Shown piece after piece: positions 24,301 through 35,600 of a DNA stretch of 64,000 nt. Position 1 is the first letter of the stretch, and every line of letters starts with the position of its first letter. The stretch lies in contig QLIY01000058.1 in the NCBI GenBank assembly GCA_003260075.1, forward strand, positions 226,237-290,236, written 5' to 3'. The notes below the pieces were generated by a model. It was given only the letters and a program-made list of their open reading frames with translations, had not been told where the DNA came from and ran no database searches. The position numbers and the translations under genes are program-made. This DNA is from Phallusia mammillata (lineage: Eukaryota > Chordata > Ascidiacea > Phlebobranchia > Ascidiidae).

Positions 24301-27300
24301 TCTGTCGATAATCGTCACTGAGAGTGGATGGGAATTGTGGGTAATTTCTGTCCTAGTTTTTGTGATGAACAAAAAAAAGTGATTTAAAAGTGAATTATAC
24401 TTGCTAGTGATGGGATGAGTACCCTGTACTTGGTATCGATGATATCGAACGATACTCGTACTCGGTATTGAAATATTTGACCTTAGTTTGCGATGCAGAA
24501 GGCCGGTACACACAATAAGAATACGAACTTTTTGCCAAAATTTGCTTTGTACAGCACAAAATCGGGAAAAGCTCTGCCAGGTTACAGATATTGTATTCTG
24601 TATCGTGAGGAGATCACATTTTTCTGCATGTCAGTGTAACGCATATACCCCGACCATGGCAATTAAGTTATCTAGTGATATACAACTATAACAACAATAT
24701 ATTTAAGTCCTCGGTAATCGTAATTGGTAGCGAAGGTATATGCACATGATACTCAATCCCACCATTAATATTCGCCCTTTTTCTTATAAAAGTTGTGCAT
24801 AAAACTGACCGTTTATGTTTTAGGTTGATTTCTTTGAGCGAGCGAAGCGTCGTGAGGAAATTCCGTTTTTAAAAGCCAAATATGAACAGAAGAGATTGGA
24901 TGACATGAAAATGTGGGACAAACTGGAAGATGAAAAGGTTTGTAGAAACAACTGACGCATTTAAGTTCATAAAAAACATTGTTTCATTCGTTCTTAAGAT
25001 TTTGAGATATATATATTTTCCCCCCCCCCATAAAAAACATTGTTTCATTCGTTCTTAAGATTTTGAGATATATATATATATATATTTCGCCTTTTATCAT
25101 TTTGATAGATGTATGTTTTTTCTGAACTTACATCCATTGTTAGAAGGCTTTTTAGTCTTCATCCACCAAGCAACGGACTGGGTGATTCCAGTTTTAAGTT
25201 TCAATTACGAGTATCACATCATTTTGAGATATATATTTTTTCGCCTTTTGTAAGCAAGTGTAAACACATCATGTGGTCAAATTGTTTGCATAAAACCCTC
25301 AACTGTGTAAAATACATAAAATTATTAAATCAGCCACATGTAAACTACACTGTGCAATACTTTGCTATTAACCTCCCTACCCAAGCATTCCTGTTTGACA
25401 TGGGCAACCAATATCTTGCTAACAGTGGGGATTGGACCCCACGACTGGGAATTGTGCTTGATCAGCCACACAGTAGGTTATATATGTTTGGTGAGAAATA
25501 TCAATGTTGACACTTTTCAATTGTAAATCTTGGTTAACAAATCAAATTTAGTCAACAGTAATAGTTCAGCACAAATAATTACCCCCCCCCCCGAACCCAC
25601 GACGGGAAATGGTGCTTTACCAGCCACACAGTAGGCAATGTATGTTTGGTGGGAAATATCAATGTTGACACTTTTCAATTGTAAATCTTATGGTTAACAA
25701 ATCAAATAGTCAACAGTAATAGTTCAGCACAAATGATGTATTGTCCCATAACATTGACCAGTTGTACAGTCATGTGCATATTGGTTATGCTACCCTGTAC
25801 AGTCAATGTCTTGTTACCAGCTGGAATGATGAGACCTTATCAGCCAAAACAATGTGCACTGTCTGCAGTCACCTTATTATTCCCATTTGCTTCTAAGATT
25901 CATTGTATTGAATTAGATTTTGGTCTTACATTAGCGTTTTTTCCAAACCGTACAAATTAAGTTCACTAAATGGTTTTTTTAAGAGGGACTTGTCATACAA
26001 ACATTTTCATTGTTACTTGTTGTGGAGGTTGCGGCAAGGTTTTAGAAACTAAAACTATCCAATTTACTTCTACAACTTTGCTTTTCATGCTGCACTGTCA
26101 TAAACATTGCTGAATAGAATATTGTTTAGATTGAGCAAATGAAAGTGGACCAGAAGTTTGCGATGTCGAACAAACTGCGGATGGACAGAATGAGGAGCGA
26201 TCGAGAAGTTTTCCTCGATCATCTCTGTCAGACGAGAAGAGCTGTTTATGAGGTGTAAATTTGTTGCTGATGTTATACAAGTAACATGTACAAAAAACTA
26301 TATATTGAAATTTGTACACAGGGACGAAAATACACATAACACTATGCTTTGTTCTACAAAACAATATAACCAGGGTTGCCATACCGTCCTTATTTCTAAG
26401 ATTTGTCCTTATTTTGAAGGCCAATGTCTTAGAAAAATGTGTTGTCCTTTTTGACTTACGTCCTTATTTTGTCTTATATTTTAACAAACACAAGTCAAAT
26501 CCCTGCTGCAAGTAAAAGTAAACCTATAGACCTGAGCTGTTGTGAGATGCACAAAGTATTTTTAACAAACAAGGAGTTGCTGAAACAAATTGTTTCTGGC
26601 CAAAAATTCACATGTGATATGTCATGGCTCGTAGAAATGCAAAGATTTGTCCAAAAACGTTTGTTTCGTTTGGCAAGAAAATCAAATTTTTCAGCTGTCC
26701 TTATTTAATGGTTCACGTCGATAGCAACCCTGAATATAAGTAATCTGCCTGAAACTGCACATTTTTAGAAGTTTACTTTAGATAAACAATTCAGTTCCTG
26801 GTAAGTAAGTGAAATACATCACTCTGACAGACATATTTTCAATGAAAAGCACGTATTTTGACATAGGACCACAAAATATGCTTTTACTACCCCCCCCCCG
26901 CTGTCCTTATTTAATGGTTCACGTCGATAGCAACCCTGAATATAAGTGATCTGCCTGAAACTGCACATTTTTCGAAGTTTACTTTAGATAAACAATTCAG
27001 TTCCTGCTAAGTAAGTGAAATACATCACTCTGACAGACATATTTTCAATGAAAAGCACACAATTTGACCTAGGATCACAAAAAATGCTTTTACTCAAAAC
27101 CAGTTACAAAAAAAATTGACAAAATCCTAAATTACCTTTAAAAAAGTTGAAATTAGGAAATCTTCTGCTCACTGGATGATATATTTGGCAATTTTTGTGT
27201 TCTGCAAGGCTGTAAAAAAATGCCACCAACTTGTCCAGCGTCTTTACAAAAAGCGAGTATTTTGTTTGGCATTACACCAGTTGACTAAAGCTTCTACTTT

Positions 27301-29120
27301 TTCCTTGCACCATATTCATTTCGTTAAGCAGAATTTTGTTGACGCAGGACAAAATGTCCGCGTACAACGAACTACTTGCGAAAGAACGAGCAATTCGACT
27401 CGCTCGACGACGAGAAGCTCGCAAGGAGGAGAGAAGACAGAAGTGGCACAAAGATAAAGAAGAGGCTGAACAGAGGAAGAAAGATGAGGAACTGAAACGA
27501 AGTAGGTTGATGAAAACAAAATTATCGAATCGTGTTAAGTTTCATGAGTTAACATTTAAGTTCAATGTAAAAACTCAATGTCAACATTCAGTTTTTGTGC
27601 TGTATCTTACACACTAAATAGTTTCATACCAAGTATATATATTACAAATCTGTACATTTGAAAAAAAAAATGTTAAAAACTGCTGTTAGTAATTATTTGC
27701 GACTTAAAATAAACTATTTGAAAGTTAAGTTGATTTTAAAGTCTTTGCATGATTTGGTAACATTGTAGTTTTAATGTAAAGTTTTTAAATCATAATTGTT
27801 GATATATTCAGCATTAAAACTTTTCTGCAGAGCGGGAGGAAGAGGAGCGAGAGAAACAGGAGCGGGAGGAGGAGGAGACAAGAGCATATGAGGAGAAGAT
27901 GAGAATCCTCAAGGAGCAACAAGAGAGACAAAAAGCGAGGGAGAGGGAGATTGAGGAGAAGCTGGAGAGAGACAAGAAGTCGTTCGGAGCGGAGGCAGGA
28001 GCTGGAAGACCGGAACGGTGGGAAACTTGTTTTGTTGCCTTATTCAAATAGAATCATAAACAAATGATTATTAAACATAATTGTTGAACGCACATACAAG
28101 AAAGTAGAGTACATTGGGGTTAAATTAGGAACATTTAAGTTCTAACTGCATAAGGCAAAAACACGACTGATTTAATTATGTACTAAAATCTTTTAAGTTC
28201 CTTCACAGGGTTTGTGAAACCTTGTGAACTGTAACTTATTAAACCTGGCAAATAATGTAACTTATTATTTTTGTCTGTATCTTTTTTCTGTCTAACGCTG
28301 GTTTGTTCCACGTGTTTGGTCAAGAAAGAGTGCTTCAAATTTATTTAAATTTACACACGTGTTAGATATTAATCCAAATTTGATCCTTCTATAGTTTGAC
28401 CCCGAATAACCCAGCGGTTCACCCACAGCCCCCCAAATCGTAAAATTTCTAAAACAAGCTGGCAGTCAATAGATTGTTCCAACTGTGTGGGCCTTTCTGT
28501 TGAACTCAGCATTTCTTCACATGTTAACTGTAAACTTAATTTCGTGTCATATTGTTTTAGTGACTCCGCTCGACCGTGGGGAGCACCACGAGGTGGGGAC
28601 AAAGAGCGTGACATGGGAGCTTGGAGGAGAGGAGGGGGAAGAGAAGTGGATGAGGGGAGAGGAGATAGCCGACCTGGTGGAGATGTTTGGAAGAGAGGAG
28701 CCAGGGATCGAGATGTGTGAGTTGATTGTTGTATTGCTGGAATAAGTTAGTTTCTGAGTCGCGTATGGAAAGTCTGTTGTAGTTTTGTCATCAAGCTAAA
28801 AAATATTTCAGCCTTAAGTCCATTTTAGAGATGTTTCGATTTCGGCCTGAACTGTTTTTACTTTATAAATCAATCTTTAAGTTTCACAACCGACCATTTA
28901 TAGTGTGAATTTGGAAATCTTAAAGACAACACGCAATTAAAGCTTGTAAATTTACATTTAAAGTTTGGGGAAACAAAAGATACTTGGCTGAAGGCTTTGG
29001 CTTATGACTGCCTCCACAATACACGAATCACGTTGTCTGCCAAATATTGTCAGTTATGTGCCACTGAAGTTAAAAACATGGACAGATTTTGTAGGCACAA
29101 ATTTGAAACATATGTATTTT

Positions 29121-29161
<41 letters not shown>

Positions 29162-29338
29162 TCCAGCCCACATCGTGACCCTTCACCCCCATCGCGATCC
29201 TGGCGCCGAAGATCGCCACCACGTGACAACCCACCTCAACGCGACCTTGAACGACCTTCACCGAGAGGAGGACAACCAAGGTAAAATTTGAAATGTGGAA
29301 ATGAACGAAGTCTGTGGACCACAAACTTTGTGTCTGCA

Positions 29339-29395
<57 letters not shown>

Positions 29396-30646
29396 ATCTA
29401 AAGAACAATAATGCGACGTTTTGTTACGTCAGAATCGTGTGACGTCATAACTGACTATTCACGGGCGGTTTTATTGACGTTGTGGAGATATTGGAAAATT
29501 ATTCAAAAATATTCTTGCAGGGATGATGGTGGTTCGTGGAGACGTCCCGCATCCCCGCGGAGGACCTCGCCACCAGGAAGACGACGATCTCCACCAGGAA
29601 GAAGGACTTCGCCGGCTGGAAGGGGAGACTCACCTCCGAGAAGAAGCTCTCCTCCCGGCAGAAGACGCTCACCGGCTGGAAGAAGGAGTCCTCCGCCACC
29701 TGCAAGGTCTGCATGGAGGAAAGATGCTCCATCTGACTCCTCTTCTAGCTGGAGAGGAGGTGGAGGCAGGGATCGTGGATCGGATGGAAGAGATAGAGGA
29801 CAGGAAGCTCCTTCATCCAACCAACCATGGAGACCAAGGTAAAAGATATTTGTTGCAGAAACTGGAATTAAACCAACCCCCCCCCCTAACGCTGGTTAAG
29901 AATATATATTTCGCCTATTGGCATCGTCAGTTCTTAAGTTTGTAAAACTCTTCTGGCAATTGTATTTTTATTCCGACATTTAAAAAATACAATTGCCAGA
30001 AGATCTCTATAAACTTGATAGTATGCCTTGCAGCGACAGCTGATATAAAACGAATCTTGTTTGTTGATAAAATGCAGCTTTACTAAAACGAAATACGTGG
30101 CAAAAGCAACTAATTGAAGCTTGGAGAATATTGCAGAGAGGTAAACGTCCATACAGCAATGATAAGAATCGAATTACGTCTTTTTGATTGATTTTCTCCC
30201 CCCCCCCATGCAGCTTTACTAAAACGAAATACGTGGCAAAAGCAACTAATTGAAGTTTGGAAACTATTGCAGAGAGATAAACGTCCACACAGCAATGATA
30301 AGAATCGAATTACGTCTTTTTGATTGATTTTCTAATTTCCTGAAAACCTAACTTTGAACCTTGACAAACTGATTTCTCACACATGAAGAAAAATGGCAAT
30401 TGTTTTGTTTTTAGTATTAAAAAAGAAACGTTTATTCATATTTTTGTTTAGCTTAAGTGAAACTGTTACTTTATGGAATGCCTAGAAACAAACAAAATGC
30501 CACGTATTTTTGCATTTAAAAGTAAATATTTGTTCTGTGTTTTTTTCAGATTTCGTCAGGGTCAGCAAAAGAGCGATGCTCCACCTAGTGATGGACCGCG
30601 TCGTAAGCCTCCTTCTGACGATGATTGGACCACTGTCAGGCGCTAA
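14926..30646 (+). CDS. EIF3A: Eukaryotic translation initiation factor 3 subunit A (21 exons)
   Basis: Scaffold subunit of the eIF3 complex, which binds the 40S ribosome and recruits mRNA. Exons: 14926-14974, 15210-15400, 15975-16114, 16819-16982, 17209-17408, 17656-17864, 18428-18599, 19708-19908, 20280-20396, 21073-21267, 21491-21628, 22969-23178, 23680-23784, 24824-24937, 26130-26252, 27348-27501, 27831-28017, 28561-28716, about 29161-29280, 29521-29838, 30550-30646. All junctions that I could check are GT-AG and in phase. The product starts [18 protein letters not shown] and ends DDDWTTVRR, both hallmarks of eIF3A. The N-terminal half is the helical repeat/PCI region ([29 protein letters not shown]), followed by a long charged coiled coil (exons 11-17) that binds eIF3B and eIF4B, then an R/G/S/P-rich tail. 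The sum is about 1,120 residues, shorter than the human protein (about 1,380) mostly in the tail. Exon 4 is preceded by a truncated copy at 16694-16781. The acceptor of exon 19 is lost in a C tract. Confidence 0.93.
15561..15796. mobile_element. MITE in eIF3A intron 2 (CAGTCTGCAGA ends)
   Basis: The element starts CCCAGTCTGCAGA and ends TCTGCAGACTG, and is flanked by the exact 8-bp repeat GGGTGAGG (15553-15560 and 15797-15804). Eight-base duplications suggest a hAT transposase. It has no long frame. A second copy, inverted, lies in CFAP43 intron 1 at about 32700-32922 and shares GACGAGATCTCGTGCGTGCA and the flanking region closely. Confidence 0.75.
16172..16480. repeat. Direct repeat in eIF3A intron 3 across a 10-C tract
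   Basis: TCACTAAGAACCCTGTACTT from about 16174 recurs directly after the Cs ending at 16329, with a few substitutions over about 140 bp. Confidence 0.7.
16440..16640. mobile_element. Interspersed DNA repeat in eIF3A intron 3
   Basis: Contains GGTTAATCCGGATCTTCG, ACTTGAGGTACAAATGATTT, ACTAATCGACATCGGTTAAT and AACTCAGGTTTAATG. The same sequence occurs inverted in the last CFAP43 intron at about 60095-60235. The ends (CAGTAAACC... and ...GGTTTAATG) look like weak inverted repeats reminiscent of pogo/Tc1-type MITEs; the class is uncertain. Confidence 0.5.
16675..16983. repeat. Duplicated eIF3A exon 4 (truncated copy plus full copy)
   Basis: The acceptor region and first 88 bp of exon 4 appear at 16694-16781, stop at ten Cs, then restart from CAGTTTTTTGTTCTTG with the complete exon at 16819-16982. 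The copies differ by silent-type substitutions (for example ACAGGTGAAG against ACGGGTGAAG). Only the second copy can be spliced. Confidence 0.75.
18672..19233. repeat. Two direct repeats across C tracts in eIF3A intron 7
   Basis: GATGAATAAAAAAATGTTGC (about 18674) recurs after the Cs ending at 18776. GTTAAGGACACATACCTTGA (about 18992) recurs after the Cs ending near 19117. Identity is high with scattered substitutions. A 96-C tract then begins at 19234. Confidence 0.65.
19395..19675. repeat. Overlapping duplicated fragments of an interspersed repeat
   Basis: GGCATGAGCATTTGC...TGTTTGAATAAT occurs at about 19412 and 19462, and TTACGTCTATTTGGGCCG at about 19509 and 19597, each pair separated by ten Cs. 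The unit itself is a dispersed repeat, also found inverted at about 23905-23970 and 38508-38575. Confidence 0.6.
22016..22690. mobile_element. Interspersed element built on TTCGGCCGAA palindromes, internally duplicated
   Basis: The stretch repeats ATTCGGTTTCGGCCGAAT-type words at both ends and inside. About 250 bp from TTTGCAAAGATTCGGTTTCG (22058) is repeated after a single N at 22309, almost base for base. The palindromic ends suggest a MITE; the internal duplication is probably an unmerged overlap at the N. Confidence 0.5.
23346..23573. mobile_element. Degenerate hAT-like MITE in eIF3A intron 12
   Basis: Begins CAGTGGTTATCAAACTTTT and ends CTCAGTTTGAGAACTA, matching the CAGTGGTTCTCAAAC / GTTTGAGAACCACTG ends of other elements in this window. 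No clear target duplication is visible. Confidence 0.45.
25410..25735. repeat. Direct repeat in eIF3A intron 14
   Basis: About 140 bp around CAGCCACACAGTAGG... ATATCAATGTTGACACTTTT is repeated after the C tract at about 25572-25582, with several substitutions and a 2-bp indel. A smaller pair at 24975-25075 flanks ten Cs nearby. Confidence 0.6.
26371..26732. mobile_element. hAT-like MITE (CAGGGTTGCCATAC family) in eIF3A intron 15
   Basis: Starts CAGGGTTGCCATACCGTCC and ends GATAGCAACCCTG. Flanked by AATATAAC (26363-26370) and AATATAAG (26733-26740), a 7/8 target duplication. The 362 bp carry no transposase. Shorter relatives are at 42058-42203 and 50441-50573. Confidence 0.75.
26690..27094. 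repeat. Direct repeat in eIF3A intron 15 across a 10-C tract
   Basis: About 190 bp starting CTGTCCTTATTTAATGGTTC, including the right end of the MITE, recurs after the Cs ending near 26899 with about 3% substitutions. Confidence 0.7.
29161..29838 (+). other. EIF3A: eIF3A exons 19-20: RS/SPPGRR-repeat C-terminal tail
   Basis: Exon 20 encodes a run of short repeats such as [18 protein letters not shown] and [15 protein letters not shown], followed by [16 protein letters not shown]. Exon 19 reads [19 protein letters not shown] in the same frame and style. In vertebrate eIF3A this position holds DDDRGPRRG-type decapeptide repeats; here the tail resembles the RS domains of splicing proteins. Exon 19 begins directly after 39 Cs, so its 5' end and some sequence are missing, and 52 Cs interrupt the intron behind it. 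Confidence 0.75.
30070..30331. repeat. Direct repeat in the last eIF3A intron
   Basis: About 125 bp starting ATGCAGCTTTACTAAAACGA occurs on both sides of ten Cs (30198-30207). Confidence 0.7.
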
Positions 30647-30830
30647 AGAGTAAATGCTCCGATTGTAAATAGTCGCCGGAAATGTTAAAATCACTTTGCT
30701 TGTTGGGAATAATTGCATTTTTGTGAAAAAGTTTGAATTTCTGGAAGGAAATGTTGTGAATCTTTTGTTTTTGCTGCTTTGAGTTCCACTGAAATTGGGA
30801 AGTTCGTTTTTTGGCGCATTGTGGGAGAAA

Positions 30831-30836
30831 AATAAA
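30831..30836 (+). other. eIF3A polyadenylation signal AATAAA
   Basis: Canonical hexamer 185 bp after the eIF3A stop. Cleavage would be expected near 30850, about 30 bp short of the stop codon of the convergent Stum-like gene. Confidence 0.6.
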
Positions 30837-30878
30837 CGGAAGTTGTTAATGGCGGAAGTGTATTGTCTTGTCATAATG

Positions 30879-31672
30879 TCAGGCAACAGCTTGTGGAATT
30901 TGCTGCTGGATGACGTCTGCGTGACGTTGTTGTGTTGATGACGTCGTGGTCAGTCGTCGACTTGATTCCCCTGTCACAAAAACATGTTTGTCCGAAAAGT
31001 TATTGTTTTAATGTAATTTCACAAACTTACTCGCTACAGCGATAAATGCGACCCCCCACATAATACTCCAAACCCAACCCAGCAAGAGGAGAGGTGTAGT
31101 GATAATCTGTGCGCACCCCACCCCGAAATTAATTCCGAAAGTTGAACAACGACTTCTATCGGCACCTTCAATGTCCGCGCAACAGAACACGCTGAAAGCA
31201 GCAAGGATCGTTCCTTGACAAATAAAATGTTACGTTTCAGCAAAAAGGAGCCACGAATACTAATAAACTTGAATTTATATTTCAGTTAATCCAATAAATT
31301 GCATTGTTTGTTGGAATTGATAAATTTAAGAGAGAAATTGGTTGCAACGCCTCAAGCAATATATCTGCGACAGATTAATGCACAAAACTCGTTCAGCAGC
31401 CTACATTAGTCGCATGACTATATAAACGGGTGCTTAGGGCAAAAAAGGACATTTTCTTAACCAAAATATTCAACAAGACAAATAAACACAAGAGTCTCAC
31501 CAATTCCTGGAAGGAAAAAGTTTACGATGCAAAGTAGAACGGCGATTGCTGTGGGTAAAATTGGAATCGCATTTCGTAGCGAATTTTCACTTCTCCTGTT
31601 CACAACTTGCACCTGAACTTGTCTTGAGGTTTTGTTAGTTGCTACCTGGACATTCTCATCAACTTCGTGCTG
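30879..31672 (-). CDS. Stum/SPEC3-family membrane protein (three 3' exons)
   Basis: Minus-strand exons 31672-31501, 31213-31031 and 30970-30879 join in phase through GT-AG junctions and end at TGA 30881-30879. The spliced product reads AIPILPTAIAVLLCIVNFFL, PGIGTILAAFSVFCC, then a cysteine-containing loop and QIITTPLLLLGWVWSIMWG, ending with a hydrophilic RESSRR tail. The paired hydrophobic segments, PG-x-GT and GWVWSI-x-WG are hallmarks of the SPEC3/Stum family, whose Drosophila member is needed for mechanosensory transduction in proprioceptors. The first exon listed opens after a TTTTGTACAG acceptor without an ATG, so at least one upstream exon remains unidentified, somewhere between 31680 and the CFAP43 start. 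Confidence 0.75.
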
Positions 31673-32600
31673 CTGTACAAAATACGTGGTTTGCGTTGCA
31701 AAGTGGCAACAATAATAGATAAAGTACCCAAGTTCTACGTGTTCAATTTAAGCAAATAACATCTGTGCTACTAACGTTTTAGTGTTTTTAATGCAACTAA
31801 CAATTTTAAAGTGAGAAAATATATTTGCGGTCTAAACAGCGATTTTAAATCGATACCGCTAAAAATTACGTTGGTATATTTTATATTTAGTAAGTTGAAT
31901 TTTAATTTTCGCATCAAGTTAACGAAAAACCGGCAAAATAACTCTGCATTAGGCCTATAATAAAAACCTTTGCCATATCTTCTTCACTGAAGTGCTGGTA
32001 TGAGAGGTTTGACATGACCAAGAGAATTCGCTGAGTTTAGCCTATTTCACAACCCCCGAACCCTTATGTGGACATAAGTCGCTCCCCCAACTTTTACTAA
32101 GACAACGGAATCGGTCATGCGTTTCAAAGTTACTCAAGCGCAAAAGTATGTCGCATTTTTGCGTCTTGTCCAGTCTCCTGTTGCTAAATGTAGATTTAGA
32201 TGAGACTGGGCCATTATTCATTACGTTTACCCTAATTTTCCTAACTTTAATTACATAACCGCGATTTCTAGACAAATTTGAGAGAGAGGTTTAAAACCAA
32301 ATTTAAGATTTTTTTCATTTAATTTAGATTTTTGATGCGGTCTTTCGGTGAACAATTCTTTTTTGTGCCTTTTTCTGTTAATCGTATCTTTGATTCTTTT
32401 CAAAGCGATAATGAAGCTATTCAAAGCGATACAACGTTGCAAATTTTGTTTTATTTCTATCTCGTTTGTTGCGGGCGACATCGCGTGGTTGGTATCTAAG
32501 CAACCAACAAATCGGGGGATTCTTTAAAGTTGACGATTTTCCGTTGACGAAGTTGCCAAAGTTTTGTTGCTGAAATTGTACGGAATAAAACCGTGTTAAC

Positions 32601-35600
32601 ATGGAACATTACGGCACATTGGGTGTCAGGTAACTTTACTGTTTGATTGTTCATTTTGTAACTTGCTTGTATACGAATGTTTTTTGACTAATTAATTTTG
32701 ACAAACTTTTGAGTCAAAAGTTGCACGCCAAGTTTTGGGGTTTGCACGCGAAACTTTTGCACCAAAGGCATTCAATTGTGCTGTCTTGACCTCTTTTACT
32801 TGCTTTGCGCCTGCTGAAATTGGTCTTGCACGCGAACTTACGGGTCGTGCACGCGCGCACGCGGGACATGTAGGTCCTGCACGCACGAGATCTCGTCGGG
32901 AACTGCCATGTTCTGCAGACTGGCTTTTGACCATTCTAAACATACTTTGGCAGTTTTTTACTGTGGTATTGGGTTAAAAGACAGTAATAGAACCAAAGAG
33001 AAAGATTGTATTGTCTAAAAGTGCCACTCACAAAATTTGCTAAAATGCTAGTTGCTAAATCCCAGCAGAAACCTTGTTGATGCCTTAACTTCTACGAGGA
33101 ATAGTATTTTTTTATTCGCAAAGTTAGGCAACGACCATTTACATAATTACCCAAAATTGTAATTATCCTATTTCTGTTCCAGTTGGATGCAAGGATACAA
33201 GGGAGACAAGATTTACCATGTCGACCCGATTCATATTTGTTTTGTTTGCGGAAACATCGTTAAGTTCATCAACATCTTCGATGGAGAGGAAAATGTTTTT
33301 CTGAGCCCCGGAAACGGCATCAGCAAGATGACAACGCTGCCATCAAGTGGATTGTTTGCATTTGCAGAAACTGGATTAAACCCGAGAATATTTGTGTGCC
33401 AATTTCCATCAATGAATGTTATGGCCACACTGAAAGGTAAATAGCTTGTGGTCATAATTTCATTAGCATCACATTCTACTTTTAAAGTTAAAGCATATTT
33501 AGCTTGTTGTACTTTTGGGTTTAGTATTTATTTGTTATCAGGAATTTATAGGATAAAGCTCACTAAGTTAATTAAGCTGCTTAAACTTTTAGAGTGTGTT
33601 GTTATAATAAAAAATGTTTTCTCAAAATACAAAAGAATTTTTTTTCTTGATTGTAAGGTCAAAATTTTCATTTTAGACATCAGCTTAATTTTAAACAAGA
33701 TTTAATAAGGTGCTTTGATTACTTTGGCCTGTGACAGCAAGTTGGTTTATATGAGTTTTGATGTTTTTGTTTTGCTTGCCAAAAAAACTCTTTTCTGTGT
33801 TAAAACTGCCTTGGTTGACCACTTTTATACTTTTACCCCAGATGCGGCAAACTTGGAATACACACAACTTGCATTCTCAACTTCGGGAAAATACCTTGTA
33901 GCTTGCTCTGGGCTTCCTGACTTTTCATTATTTGTGTGGAATTGGAAGACAGAAACTCTACGATGCCAAGAGAAGGTAAAATCTATCACCAGCGCAAAGT
34001 ACATTATTGTGGCTGAGTAAAACAAATTTTCGTTGTTTGTTTCATTTTTATCCTCGGTGAGTGCGCAATGCTTGCATGTGTTATGCTCATTATATGTCTG
34101 CTGTCAAGCTGCCTGTTTCATTACAAGTCTGTTAGTTCAACCCACCGGTAACCACTGGGTTGAAACAATGTTGCTCAAGTATCTTGATTAGGGAAACACG
34201 ATCAGCTAAGATAGGATTAGAACCAGTGGTGGGATTCAGCCGGTTCGCACAGGTTCTATAGAACCGTCTCACGAAATTTTATGAGATCAGCAAACTGTTA
34301 GCATTACTGGTTACTGTCAATGGATTTTTGTAACAGAATCGGCTGACAAATGGGACTTTTTGTAACAGAACCGGCTGAAAAATATGACTTTTGTGATAGA
34401 ATCGACTGACAAAAAAATGGAATCCCACCACCGATTATAACCCACAATATTGTAACACATGGCAGTTGCACTAATCACTCAGCCAACCAACCAACTTAAT
34501 GTGTAGTGAAATCGATAACAATAATATTGTAACTGGCCTAATTAGGACATTTTTATTCACTTTTCCACCTCCAAGATGTAAATAATGTATTGCGACTTTT
34601 CTTTCAGTTGTTAAATGAACAAGAATCAACTTCATTGATGTTTAATCCCTTGAATGATCACCAAATATCACTGATCGGACCGGAACAAGTAACTCTGTGG
34701 CTGATTGAAGAATGCAATCAAATCGCTGCCCTTACTGCAAAGTAAGTCTTTTACAATCATTTCAGTTGATAGCAGTGGCCATTTCTACTTGTTGTGCAGA
34801 TTTTCTGATTTTTGGGGAAGTTGAATGTGAAATTTTTAATTGTATTGACATTTCCAGCAAATGACATCTTCAATAAGTTTTTCATGTGATTAGCCAGAGT
34901 AGCTTCTTAACCAATACAATTTGGGAAATATTTTGTGATAAAGCACGATTCTTGCATTATAGAAAAGTAAATCTTCCTGCTTCTGATGGGACGGTTGTCG
35001 GAGAAGCTGAAGATCCTTCCTCTCGATCTGGGACACGATTGGGATTCCACGTTCCTCTTCCTGCATCCACTCGAGCAGGACTAGAAGGAGAAAAGACAAA
35101 GAACTTTTTGGTAAACATAAAACAAGTGGTGGACTTTCTATCTTTAATATGAGAAAACGTTTATGATATATTTGAGAGTTTGCTTAATACTTGCAAGAAC
35201 ACTATGCTTGTACTGCTTGGTGCTGTATTTCATGATTTCCTCCCAGGAGTATGTGCTGATGTATATTTTAAATACGCATCAGAATTCACCAAAATGGTTT
35301 AAAATTTTTGCCTCAATCTGTTTATTAGTTGTCCTTACTTAACCGTTTCATTGGAGTGACAACTCAACATTATCAGCACAGATCCAACACTGTGATAATC
35401 CTGCAATATAAGCCTCTCTATTTCACTCTTTTAGGCCCCTGAAAATCGACATCCTCGAGTTCGGCCCTCATCTCAGTGTTGGTCAACTCAGGGTGACGTT
35501 TTGGTCGGTTGCGACGAAGGCCAGTTGTTTCGGATTAATGCAGACAGTGGAAAAACTAACTTACTACTTGGTGGAATGTCAGGTGAAGTAACTGAACAAT

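Noticed and set aside
25109-25510. 133-codon plus-strand frame in eIF3A intron 14
   Set aside because: It lies between good exons 14 and 15, overlaps repeat sequence, and shows no conserved pattern.
32042-32481. Minus-strand frames of 76-77 codons as the missing first exon of the Stum-like gene
   Set aside because: Neither contains a clear donor in the needed phase nor any Stum/SPEC3 feature; left unassigned.
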